Origin: Spinacia oleracea
Taxonomy: Eukaryota > Streptophyta > Magnoliopsida > Caryophyllales > Amaranthaceae
Length of the DNA: 64,000 bases
Reading direction: 5' to 3'
NCBI RefSeq assembly: GCF_020520425.1
Contig: NC_079488.1
Span: forward strand, 23,066,247-23,130,246
Part shown: positions 1 to 11,502 of the stretch, one piece after another
Layout of the letters: each line of letters starts with the position of its first letter
How positions within the stretch are numbered: position 1 is the first letter of the stretch
Position numbers and translations under genes: made by a program
Notes under the pieces: generated by a model
What the model was told of the DNA's origin: nothing
The model's input: the letters and a program-made list of their open reading frames with translations, nothing else
The model's database searches: none

Positions 1-579
1 ATAGTACGTAAACGGATCAAGTATTTAATGGCATTAAATACTCCATCTATGGATATTCGGAATCGACGGATCTTGGTTTCAGTGGGAGCTAAGATCGTCA
101 CAGGCAAGAAATGAATACTCCGGAAACGATGATATTGCCGAAAACGGAAATATGGATCGTATCGGAAATATAAATATTATCCAAGTCGTAGATGTTGCCG
201 GAAACGGAAACATGGTACGTATCGGAAAATATTATCGGAAATGGAAATATTGCCGGAATCGGAAATATTGCCGGAAACGGAAATATTGTCAGAATCGGAA
301 ATATTATCGGAATCGGAAAATAATTCCGGAAACAGAAATATTAAATATTTGTTCGAAACGGAAATTGATTCCGGAATCGGAAATATTAAATATTGTTCGT
401 ATCGGAAATGAATTCCGGAACCGGGAAATTAATCGGAAGCGTATCGTACGAATAAACATCGGACGAGCTTGCTAGACGCAAGGCCTAGCACGAAGCTAGG
501 CCCAACGCCTAGCAAAGCCCGCGCGCGACCAAAGCAAGAAAAGCCCAAACGCGAGAGCAAGGCCAGCAGGCGCGCGCCC
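1..579 (+). mobile_element. Older copia LTR, left part (interrupted by a younger element)
   Basis: This stretch is the same LTR family as 580-1959, but in the opposite orientation: it reads as the reverse complement of about 1310-1762. It starts inside the LTR; roughly 200 bp lie before the window. It carries the family's tandem CGGAAAYGGAAATATT-type repeats at about 120-440, followed by a GC-rich tract. The LTR resumes at 10905 and ends ...CCTAACA at 11502, directly against CACTA-1 sequence. It is therefore a solo LTR or the right-hand LTR of an element lying to the left. The last five bases (575-579, CGCCC) are the target duplication of the inserted younger element. The GC-rich part is clearly diverged from the inner LTRs, so this copy is older. 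Fossil. Confidence 0.85.
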
Positions 580-1959
580 TGTTAGGTTATGATACATATG
601 ACAATTCATAAATCATGCGGAAAAAACCATATACCCAGGAAAACATATTATTTACACATAATCATTTAGCATAGAATAGATGCATACTCTTTGTTGCGTG
701 CCTTCCCTAGCTGCGCCCGAACCGAACAAGAACAAGTCTTTAGGACTCCAAGTGTCGTCCCTCCGTAGATAGTCCACAGCACGTCCGGATCCGCCTTAAG
801 ATTGACCAACTAGAATCGCCCTTAAGGTTCTAATATTTTCGGTTAGGTAGGCAAGAATATTGGCTGATTTTTCTGCTTAAAAATCTTAGTTTTGAATACT
901 TAAAACTTGTTGTATAAATAATGACCCCTAGGCCTTTATTTATAGAGTTATGGAAAAGGAATCGTAATCCTAGTAGGATACGAATTAATTGAAATTAGAG
1001 TCCTACATGAATTCTATTTAATTAATTTATCCAATTAGGAATAGAAATTTAATCATACACTGACTCTTGTAGATTTAGGAATCACGCATGAGCACAAACT
1101 CACACACACACGGCAGCCACAAGGGCTGCCCATGCGCGTGCGAGCAGCAGCCCACGCAGCGCGGCCCACGCATCCGTGGCCTTGGCGCGCGCTGGGCCTG
1201 CCTTGCGGTAGGCCTGGGCGCTGCCTTGGCTGGGCTTGTGGCGTGCGTGCTTGCTGGGCGATGGCCCGGCTTCGTGCTGGGCCTTCGTCCGGCAGGCCTC
1301 GTCCGATGCTAATTCGTACGATACGCTTCCGATTAAATTTCCAGTTCCGGAATTTATTTCCGATACGAACAATATTTAATATTTCCGATTCCGGAATTAA
1401 TTTCCGTTTCGAACAAATATTTAATATTTCCGTTTCCGGAATTATTTTCCGATTCCGGTAATATTTCCGATTCTGACAATATTTCCGTTTCCGGCAATAT
1501 TTCCGATTCTGGTAATATTTCCATTTCCAATAATATTTTCCGATACGTACCATGTTTCCGTTTCCGGCAACATCTACGACTTGGATAATATTCATATTTC
1601 CGATACGATCCATATTTCCGTTTCCGGCAATATCATCGTTTCCGGAGTATTCATTCCTTGCCTGTGACGATCTTAGCTCCCACTGAAACCAAGATCGTCG
1701 GTTCCGAATATTCATAGATGGAGTATTTAATGCTATTAAATACTTGATCCGTTTACGTACTATTTGTGTGACCCTACGGGTTCAGTCAAGAGTAAGCTGT
1801 GGATTAATATCATTAATTCCACTTGAACTGAAGCGGCCTCTAGCTAGGCATTCAGCTCACTTGATCTCACTGAATTATTAACTTGTTAATTAATACTGAA
1901 CCGCATTTATTAGACTTAACATAGAATGCATACTTGGACCAAGGGCATTATTTCCTTCA
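580..1959 (-). repeat. Copia 3' LTR (left on + strand)
   Basis: 1380-bp LTR, TG...CA. It contains a TATA-like TATAAATA on the minus strand near 935-945, a GC-rich block at about 1085-1305, and a run of TTCCG/CGGAA repeats at about 1320-1640. Three perfect TTCCGGAA dyads sit at 1345, 1389 and 1434, about 45 bp apart. Pairs with 9518-10899. Confidence 0.93.
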
Positions 1960-1985
1960 GTCTCCCACTTGTCCTTAGGGACAAG
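1960..1985 (-). other. Copia polypurine tract
   Basis: Read on the minus strand, the sequence next to the 3' LTR contains GGACAAGTGGGAGAC, a typical copia plus-strand primer. It fixes the orientation of the element. Confidence 0.8.
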
Positions 1986-4900
1986 TGTGCATTTCCTAAT
2001 TCCTTTGTCGCTCGATGCTTGCTCTTGAACATAAGGTAAGAGTTGTCATCCTTATTATGTCCAGAGGTGTTCCTCGGTTTCAGAGTTCAACTGATCAAAT
2101 AAACAGATAATCATAGCCTATGATTCATCCGAGCACGGCCATGCATTTCACAGTTTCTAGCTCTCCGAGTGGCCTTGTACAACTTTTAAGCATCTCATCC
2201 CGATTTATGGGAGGACAATCCCAATCTTGCGATCTTGAGATTAGACTTCGTTTGATAGGTGATTACCTGAGCGTTGCCTTTTATAGCCTCCTTTTACGGT
2301 GCGACGGTTGGTCAACGTCAAAGCAACCAGTTCTCAAACAAGTAATCTCAAATCACTCAGGTATTGAGGATTTAGTGTCTAATAATTTAATGAAATTTAC
2401 TTATGACAGACTTTCATCTCTTACAGTAAAGTTTCATAGGTCTCGTCCGATACTAGTCTTCCCAAAGTAAGTATCTATGCAAATGATTATGACATTGCCA
2501 TGTCCACATAGTTCAAGAAACAGAACTACTAGTCATCTTGCATTCTAGTCGTCTAACGTTTTCTATGCGTCCAATTTTATAGAAAACTCCGACTAGGGAC
2601 CATTTTCAACTTTTGACATTCAAGTTCACTTGATAGACATTTCTTAGTCACAGGACTGGTCCTGACAGTCTATCTTGAATATATTGTCAAATTGAAGGGA
2701 CTCATCATTTAATACTAAACCAAGATTAAATGGAATATGAAAATACATTTCATATATGATAAATGTTCAACCCCAATGTTTTATAACCATGGGCCTCAAA
2801 CCCATCTTCTAAAACAATTCATGGAATTCAAAGCTATGCTTGATTTCCAGTGCTACAACGTGAGTGTTGCTTCTCACTTGTTGCATAGGTTTAGTTATCA
2901 TGCTTTGCCAATCTTAATATCCTTTTCATCGAATGTTCTTCGAGATATGATGATAAGATCTTTTCGAGTTTGTTTATTATGTGATCTAGTCTTTCTTACT
3001 TCGATGGTGGTTTTACTCACTTTGCAATGAAGAACCATCAAGTTAGCAGACGTTTTTCTTGCTTCAAGAGTGGTTCTACGCATTTTTCAATGAAGAACCA
3101 TCAAGCCAGCAGATAGGTGATCTACCCAAGTTCAGTGAAGAACTTTAAACAACCCTGTTTTATTGCTTCTTAGGCAATAATTACTTTTACTTCAACTGTA
3201 TAGGTTGCTAGTGATGCTTTGTTTGGATTTACCTATCCAAGCAGTTCATAGATATGTGGAAGACTCTCCAACTATATCTTAGAACATAGAAATTATTATT
3301 TTAATTTCCCACGCAACAACTCATGGTCTCCAATCCATGTTGCCATTTCAAAACACGATGCTCTATAGCTCGTCCTTATCAATGGTTAACTCCAAAGGGT
3401 CTTGCTTGATCCTTTGCCAGTGTTTATGCGTGTAGCATCAATATTTAGCATATCTTTATTTCCTTGAATCAAGAATCTATTCCTATGTACCTTTTCAAGC
3501 ACCATAAGTATTCTTGATCTCAATCTAGTTGATCTTCACTTAGATCAATAGAGATTGGTATATGTTCGTCATGCCTAAAGTCATACGATACGTTTTTTTG
3601 GCGATCCTCATATTATATCATACATGATAAATTCTTTTGCAGAATAATTCCCAATTGAATTCTATTCATGTAACTTCAGCTCATCTAGTTTCAGTAGATA
3701 CTAAATCCAGCTAAATTCTTTGACATATAATATAGGTTTAAGAATCTTACTTAGATTCTTTGATGTTTAACTTAGTAAATGCTTATACATAGTTCAAACA
3801 TCCTTTACTTAGATTTATTCATATGGGTCGAATATCTCCAATGGAGTCTTTCGTGTTTGATTTAGTAAATGCCATTACTTAATCCAAAATAATATCATAA
3901 GATCTTTGTAAATAGATCTTAATACCCAGTATGTACTAAGTTTCGCCATGGTCCATTATTGATGAATAATTTCAAATCTAAGTCATTAGCATTTGAATGT
4001 TATTTCACAATAGAGAGATATGTGTGTGATACACATAGGACCAATTAAGTTTTTATGTACTCCCACTAAATTTCTTATATATCTATAAGAATCATGTATA
4101 TTTTATGAAACTAAAATGCTTATTAGCTTCACTTAAAATACAGTTCCAATTCCCAATTGCTTGCTTAAATCTGTACTTTTTATAAGCTAGCTTTCCTTTT
4201 CAAGCATTTATTTGGATCCACAAATCCTATGACATACCATGTACATAGTTTATTCCAACATTTGATTGAGGAAGTTTTGTCATCCAATTGCTATATGTAC
4301 CAATATGCAATCATTGCTTGAATATAGACTTGAGCATTACGATTATGCATGAGGTTTCAACACAATCCACACCGTGAACTTGCTTGTAACTTTTAGCAAC
4401 TAATCTAGCTTTGTGTGTGAACACAATTCAATATTTGATGGTTTTTATCCTTTAAAACAAACTTGCAACCAATAGGTGTGAAACTATTCTTGCAAATCAA
4501 CAAAATTTCAATTTTGTCATCAAAACATTGAGTATGTTTTATGGCCTCTAACCATTTAAAAACATTTGAGTCTATATATGGCCTCTAACCATTTTAGGGA
4601 ATCTGGGTTTCGTCATAGCTTTCTTACAAGTCACAAACTCTACATGATAATAGTTTGACTGCAAGTTGTAGGTTTCTTCACTATTTAATAGAAGAATCTC
4701 ATAGTTTCATTGACCAGAACTCTATGCCTACTTGGGTATAGAACATCAAACGATAGAATATCAATAGCCACTTGAAAGTCCTTTGAATATTCTGTTCTCT
4801 TTGAAGCACTTGTAAAGTCTTTTAAGAGATATCTATTCTTTAAAGCCACTTGTAAAGTCCTTACAGAATAAGTTCGGATTTTCTGAAGCACTTCGAAAAG

Positions 4901-7900
4901 CCTCCGGAATGTCCGTTTATGTTTGTTGTTCGCCTCGAAAACTTTCGAGGTCTATTTTCTCCCACTTGTCATTTTGGAAACGAATCTCCAAAAGGACATT
5001 ATTTCGAGCAAACAAACATTATGTTCTCAAAATTCGTGGTAGAAACAATACCCTTGTGCCTCATTTGAATAAATCATAATGAAACATATATCTATACTTG
5101 GGCCTTAGTTTGTCGAAATGACAAACACTAAGCTCCCACTGAGTTTTGCAACTCTCTAGATATATTTTATGAAAAGTTATTCTGGAATTACTTTTCAATA
5201 GCTTTGACGAATTTGGTTTAGTTTGGTGGTAGTTGAGCATTTTGTTTTAGAAATTATAGGAAAAGTTTTTATGATTCATCATTGATCGAATCAAGTACTA
5301 ATTGACTTCGATTATTCCAACTACGATATGCCATATCTTATGGACTAGATTGTGAAATTACAACCCACAATCACTGATGATCATATTTGGTCTCAAGTAA
5401 TCATTAACATGATCTAACCTAGATCTTTATGATTTCTTGCCAAGTGGATTTTATACTTCTGAATCTTTGAACTAGCCAAACAGATTCAACTTATATCACA
5501 TTTGAGTAAATAAACCTATATTCACTTAAATCCATGTGAAATAATAAAGTCATAAAACCTTTCTTTAGCTTTGAACTCTATCGTCTAGGCGTTCTAACAA
5601 TAGTTCATATCTTTTGTTACTTTCAACAAGTAAGACTAGCTTGTCTTGAATTGATCAATCAACTTTCAAAAGTCCATCAAAATAGAGCTTTTGAATGTTA
5701 ACTTATTGATATGGTCTAAGCAACAATGCCAAAGATTAGTGGAACTCAAATCAAGGGGTTGATTTGAACCTAGTAAAGTTCTTTAAAGAGTTGTTTGTTT
5801 TAATCAAGCATATTGACTCAACCTGTAATTGACCATTTCATTCAAATAAACAAACAAACATTGTTTTTGTTTTTCTTGAATGTGAGTCTTTCTGTGTTTG
5901 AAAACAGAAATTTAGGTATGTTGATTATGAAACAAAATAGCCATTAAGTTCCAGCCTTTGAAAGGACTTAAAACAAACTTAGATGACCCTACAATTAATG
6001 TAGCAATGCCATGCTTCATTTCCCACTTGTAGGTCATTAGTGTATCCTAGCTTCCATTGTTTGAGTTATTACCGAAGTAAGAACCTCAAGCGGTATATGA
6101 TACCAAGGAAGTTTGATTGCTAGGTCACTCCTCTTTAAACATAAACTTATAGGTAGAAACGGAATCGTAAATTCCTTTCATATGTTCCTTTGTTTTCCTA
6201 TTTCTTGTACCCTTTCTTATAGTCTTAAGAATTGAATTCTTTAGTTTTGACTTTTATATTTTGTTAGACATGTCCAATGTCACCAACAAGGTTCCATTTT
6301 AATTTATGTTGAATATTCTGTTTCAACTAGATGATCTTACAAGAAGCTTCTAAAGTTCTCTAAGCATCGATCTATTCGAATGTCTAGGGACTAGACTCAT
6401 TCGAGAATTAAATGGACAAAGATATTAGGTTGTTAACCATTGGTAAAGCTGAGCGTTTAAGCTCAATGCTTTATGATCTCAAAACCACATTGTATTTTGA
6501 ATTCACAAGCACCAATTGGTTTGCCATTCGATTTTGATCTTCGAAAACAACCATAAAAGTCGCTAAAAGAAACGTACATTTTAAATTGCTCACTTTCTCT
6601 CATTTCCGTGAATCGTTCTTGGATTCACTACCAATCGAGGAAATTTACTGTTACCTTTCTAAAAGGATTTATTGCAGTGCAAGATATTTAATTATAAACA
6701 ATAATTAAAACATACATTGAAGCATGCAAAGTCTAAACATTTATCATGAATAATAACTTGAAATTAAAGCAACCATGCAATTCAAACAAGTTATTAGCAT
6801 TTTATTCGATTTTATTGTTCCGGCAGGTGTGAATAAAATGATTCCAAGATCCTAAAATCATTGAAGAACTAAGCACAGTTTGTCGACTTAATCCTAGAAC
6901 ATCTTAGGTAAGCAAAAGCCTTTTGCTAATAGTCTAGAAACTATTCTTGGTTGATAGGTACGTCTAAGAACTTATTAGGTAAACCTATCGAATTTGCCAC
7001 GACATAAAAGGACTCCTTACTTATATCGTTGAGTTTCACCAAAACTAACATGTACTCACAATTATTTGTGTACCTTGCCCCTTTAGGACCAATAAGTAAC
7101 ACCTCGCTGAGCGAAAACTATTACTAGATTGATGTAAAGGATATCCAAGCAAGTGTATATTTTGGCATGGCACCTTTTAACTCAATTTTTAAGTTTGGAA
7201 CTTAAGGCTCTTACTATGTTGGTTAGATTTTAAGTGAACTAAAATCCTTAATCATGCAACATAATCAAGCTTTTGATCTCATGCATTTTAAGACATATTT
7301 AAAGCAATAAATAACTTAAAACATGCATAAGATATTTGTGATCTAGTATGGCCCGACTTCATCTTGAAGCTTTGACTTCAAAGTCCGTCTTGAAAATCTC
7401 CGTGGGAGGCACCATTTTCTTCAAATAGGATAAGCTATAACTAATTACAACTATTTGATGGTTCGCAGACCATATTTGAATTGAAAAATAACTTTGGTAC
7501 TTTAGACCAATTACATTCAAATTAATGGTACGCAGACCATATTTTCTATCCTATTTGGGCCATACTAGTCACTTCATAACCTGCAAAACAGTACATATAC
7601 AATATATACCATTCACCCATTCATTATCATGAATGGCCCACATAGCTGGTTAGTAAAACACATTATGCATCACGTAAACATTTGCAGCAATTAATCAAGG
7701 GCACCAATAATCTACCAATTATTCAGTCCTTATTAATTCTAATCAAGTTGTTTTAACCTTAAGGATTTGTAGACCTAATCAAGAGTTTATGACTAAAAAG
7801 CGCTCCCACTTAAACCAATAAATTCATATGCTTTACCAATTTTAAACATAAAAATGTATTTCTAGTCCAACCGGAAACATACAAATTTAATTAAAATTTA

Positions 7901-8139
7901 AAGCTCATATCAATTTATAATTGAATCCAAAAATTTAATTTAATTTCAGTCGTATTTAAATTAATTCATGATTTTAATTTTAGTAAAATAATTAGAATAA
8001 ATAACATTTATTATAATTATAATATTCAAAATTAAAATCCAAGAAAATAATTCAAATTATTAATTTTAAAATCAATTAAAATTACCTGAACTGAAATTTT
8101 CAAATTAAACATTCAAAACGATCTAATCGTAACGCAAAC

Positions 8140-8725
8140 ACCCTACGCGTTGCACGCCCATGGACCGTACGCACACAGCCATTGCTGGCCATGAGCGCGC
8201 AGCCCATGCGCTCGTCGCATAGCTGCTGCTTCCCTATCGCAAGCCTCCGCACACATTGTGCTCGCTGCGCGCGCCAGCGCTCATCGCACGCGAGCTATCG
8301 CTCGCAGTGCGCGCGCGCGACATCGCTCGCTGGGCGCGCGACATCGCTCGCTGCGCGCGCGAGCCATCGCTCGCTGGCGCGAGCCATCGCTCGCTGGGGC
8401 GCGACATCGCTCGCTGGGCGGGCGACATCGCGCGCTGTGCGCGCGAGTAATGCTGGGCGCAGCGCTCGTGGCACGCGAGCTTGCGCTCGCTGCGCGCGAG
8501 GCTGCGCGCTCTTGTGCGAGGCAGCGCGCGCTGTGGCGCAGCTCGCTTGCTGCCCACACGCGACTGCCTTGGCTCGCCCTTCGCCCATGCCCATTCGTTC
8601 ATTGCTCGTGGCACACGACACAAGGCAGGGCTGCTGCCTTGTGCTCGTGCACTACGCCCTTGCTCATTGCATTCGTGCCGCACGGGCGACGAGCTCCCTT
8701 GCTCGTCGTCGCATGCCCGCATTAT
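8140..8725. repeat. GC-rich tandem repeat tract in the copia leader
   Basis: In an otherwise AT-rich interior this block is extremely GC-rich. At about 8290-8450 it consists of imperfect ~20-bp units of the form CATCGCTCGCTGGGCGCGCG, with diverged outer copies on both sides. It begins about 800 bp downstream of the primer-binding site on the minus strand, where leader/gag would be. All six frames appear open because of the composition (Ala/Arg-rich translations); I do not regard any as a gene. Confidence 0.8.
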
Positions 8726-9502
8726 ACAACACCCCTTAAGGGTAACACGAAGCGTCCATTGCTTCGTGCGTGCAAGTTATATGAACGAATCGCATAAAAA
8801 ATTTAAAATTTATATTTAAAATTAATGACAAATTAATAAATATTATTAATTTCATAATTTTAGGGCGAAAAAATCGAAAATTTATTATCCAATTGATTTC
8901 CGATTGTTATGGATTCAAGTCTAGGTCATAAAAATTTAAAATTTATCGTAAATTTACAATTTTTATGGTGGTTTTTAATCATAGGTTTCTAATTAAATTA
9001 CAATTAATTATGAAAATCAAATTAATTCTAAATTATTCTAATTTTCAACAAATTAATCATAATTACAAATTAGATTGCATAATTAACAAGACTTGGCATT
9101 CAAACTTGTTAAACATATGCAGTAGGTCAATCAAAAATTCAAGATTTATCAACAAGAATCGCAAAAATTTAATTTAACATCTTAAATTTACGAAATTTTG
9201 CATTCGAAAAACTAAAACCTTCGAAAAGTCATAGTTAGGCTTCGAATTTGAGAATTCTGGGTTCGGCAGAAAAATACTTTTTTTGTCAAAATTTTAGAAT
9301 GCCTTTTACATGCGGAATTGACACAAAAATCACTCGATTTGGATGAGTAACGAAGAAACTGCCGAAAAACTGCGTACGTATAATTAAATAAACGCAATTT
9401 GCAATTAATTAACAATTACGAAAATTAATCACCCCTTTTAATTCTTGCAAATTTGTAATATTTAACCATGTTCATGCAATTTAGATTATGAAAATAATAA
9501 GG

Positions 9503-9516
9503 GGCTCGTGATACCA
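9503..9516 (-). other. Copia primer-binding site (tRNA-Met type)
   Basis: On the minus strand TGGTATCACGAGCC follows the 5' LTR after one base. It resembles the initiator tRNA-Met complement TGGTATCAGAGCCA and sets the element's direction. Confidence 0.8.
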
Positions 9517-9517
9517 C

Positions 9518-10899
9518 TGTTAGGTTATGATACATATGACAATTCATAAATCATGCGGAAAAAAACCATATACCCAGGAAAACATATTATTTACACATAA
9601 TCATTTAGCATAGAATAGATGCATACTCTTTGTTGCGTGCCTTCCCTAGCTGCGCCCGAACCGAACAAGAACAAGTCTTTAGGACTCCAAGTGTCGTCCC
9701 TCCGTAGATAGTCCACAGCACGTCCGGATCCGCCTTAAGATTGACCAACTAGAATCGCCCTTAAGGTTCTAATATTTTCGGTTAGGTAGGCAAGAATATT
9801 GGCTGATTTTTCTGCTTAAAAATCTTAGTTTTGAATACTTAAAACTTGTTGTATAAATAATGACCCCTAGGCCTTTATTTATAGAGTTATGGAAAAGGAA
9901 TCGTAATCCTAGTAGGATACGAATTAATTGAAATTAGAATCCTACATGAATTCTATTTAATTAATTTATCCAATTAGGAATAGAAATTTAATCATACACT
10001 GACTCTTGTAGATTTAGGAATCACGCATGAGCACAAACTCACACACACACGGCAGCCACAAGGGCTGCCCATGCGCGTGCGAGCAGCAGCCCACGCAGCG
10101 CGGCCCACGCATCCGTGGCCTTGGCGCGCGCTGGGCCTGCCTTGCGGTAGGCCTGGGCGCTGCCTTGGCTGGGCTTGTGGCGTGCGTGCTTGCTGGGCGA
10201 TGGCCCGGCTTCGTGCTGGGCCTTCGTCCGGCAGGCCTCGTCCGATGCTAATTCGTACGATACGCTTCCGATTAAATTTCCAGTTCCGGAATTTATTTCC
10301 GATACGAACAATATTTAATATTTCCGATTCCGGAATTAATTTCCGTTTCGAACAAATATTTAATATTTCCGTTTCCGGAATTATTTTCCGATTCCGGTAA
10401 TATTTCCGATTCTGACAATATTTCCGTTTCCGGCAATATTTCCGATTCTGGTAATATTTCCATTTCCAATAATATTTTCCGATACGTACCATGTTTCCGT
10501 TTCCGGCAACATCTACGACTTGGATAATATTCATATTTCCGATACGATCCATATTTCCGTTTCCGGCAATATCATCGTTTCCGGAGTATTCATTCCTTGC
10601 CTGTGACGATCTTAGCTCCCACTGAAACCAAGATCCGTCGGTTCCGAATATTCATAGATGGAGTATTTAATGCTATTAAATACTTGATCCGTTTACGTAC
10701 TATTTGTGTGACCCTACGGGTTCAGTCAAGAGTAAGCTGTGGATTAATATCATTAATTCCACTTGAACTGAAGCGGCCTCTAGCTAGGCATTCAGCTCAC
10801 TTGATCTCACTGAATTATTAACTTGTTAATTAATACTGAACCGCATTTATTAGACTTAACATAGAATGCATACTTGGACCAAGGGCATTATTTCCTTCA
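9518..10899 (-). repeat. Copia 5' LTR (right on + strand)
   Basis: 1382-bp LTR, nearly identical to 580-1959 by eye, with the same TATA-like site, GC-rich block and TTCCG repeat tract. The following five bases, CGCCC (10900-10904), repeat those before the left LTR. Confidence 0.93.
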
Positions 10900-11502
10900 C
10901 GCCCCTCGTGGGCTGCGAGCACTTGCTGGGCCTGGGCTCAGCGCGCGCGCGCACGGCGCCCCTCGTGGGCTGCTGCGCCTGCGTGAGTGTTTGTGCTTGC
11001 GTACGAAACCTTGATCGGTTAGGATTCGTATAAGATTAATTCCCTAAGTCTACTAGATGAATTAAGTGATTGAATTTTAGATTAATTCAGATTCACTAAA
11101 TTGTTTCCTAGTAGGATTCTAATATCCGATACCCATGCCCTATAAATAGGTGATCAATGCTCACAATTTATATCGTGTATTCAAGTATTCAAAGTGATTT
11201 TTGAGAGCAAAATTCAGTCATACAATTGCCTATAAAGTGCCAAAAATTCTAAGTACCTTAAGGGCGATCCTAGTTGGTCAAGCTTAAGGCGGATCCGGAC
11301 GTGCTGTGGACTATCTACGGAGGGGCGACACTTGGAGTCCTAAAGACTTGTTCTTGTTCGGTTCGGGCGCAGCTAGGGAAGACACGCAACAAAGAGTATG
11401 CATCTAAACTATGCTAAATGATTATGTGTAAATAATATGCTTTCCTGGCTTTATGGTTTTTCCGCATGATTTATGAATTGTCATATGTATCATAACCTAA
11501 CA
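10900..11502 (+). mobile_element. Older copia LTR, right part
   Basis: Continuation of the LTR that starts at 1-579, after the young element. It begins with the duplicated CGCCC, runs through a GC-rich stretch, a TATA-like CCTATAAATAGG near 11138, and then sequence matching the reverse complement of 580-860. It ends ...CATAACCTAACA at 11502. Immediately after it, CACTA-1 transposase sequence starts. The family's TG...CA termini make 11502 the true end. Confidence 0.85.

Larger units (their letters stand above)
1960..9517 (-). mobile_element. Decayed internal region of the copia element
   Basis: AT-rich sequence with no usable long frame on either strand. On the minus strand a short stretch near 4310-4480 still reads like copia reverse transcriptase (a VGCK-like start, then a QVHGVDC-like segment). 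The rest is too decayed to assign by eye. A short local duplication lies near 2990-3120, around a repeated GAAGAACCATCAAG. Broken in many places; fossil. Confidence 0.75.
580..10899 (-). mobile_element. Full-length Ty1/copia LTR retrotransposon, decayed interior
   Basis: Two direct repeats of 1380 and 1382 bp bound the element, each beginning TGTTAGG and ending CCTTCA on the + strand. They are flanked by the 5-bp duplication CGCCC (575-579 and 10900-10904). A primer-binding site similar to initiator tRNA-Met lies inside the right LTR and a purine tract inside the left one, so the element reads on the minus strand. The 7.56-kb interior has no long open frame; only a trace of copia reverse transcriptase is readable, near 4310-4480. 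The LTRs differ at only a few positions by eye, so the insertion is young, although the coding part is broken in many places. It sits inside an older LTR of its own family. Probably a non-autonomous, SIRE-like copy (inference). Confidence 0.93.

Noticed and set aside
1053-1715. 220-codon minus-strand frame with repeated NGNM/RIGKYY-like sequence
   Set aside because: It lies entirely in the copia LTR and simply translates the CGGAAATATT tandem repeat; the same frame recurs in the other LTRs.
8182-8819. Several overlapping long frames on both strands in the GC-rich tract
   Set aside because: All frames are open together because stop codons are rare in this composition; the translations are Ala/Arg repeats with no domain.
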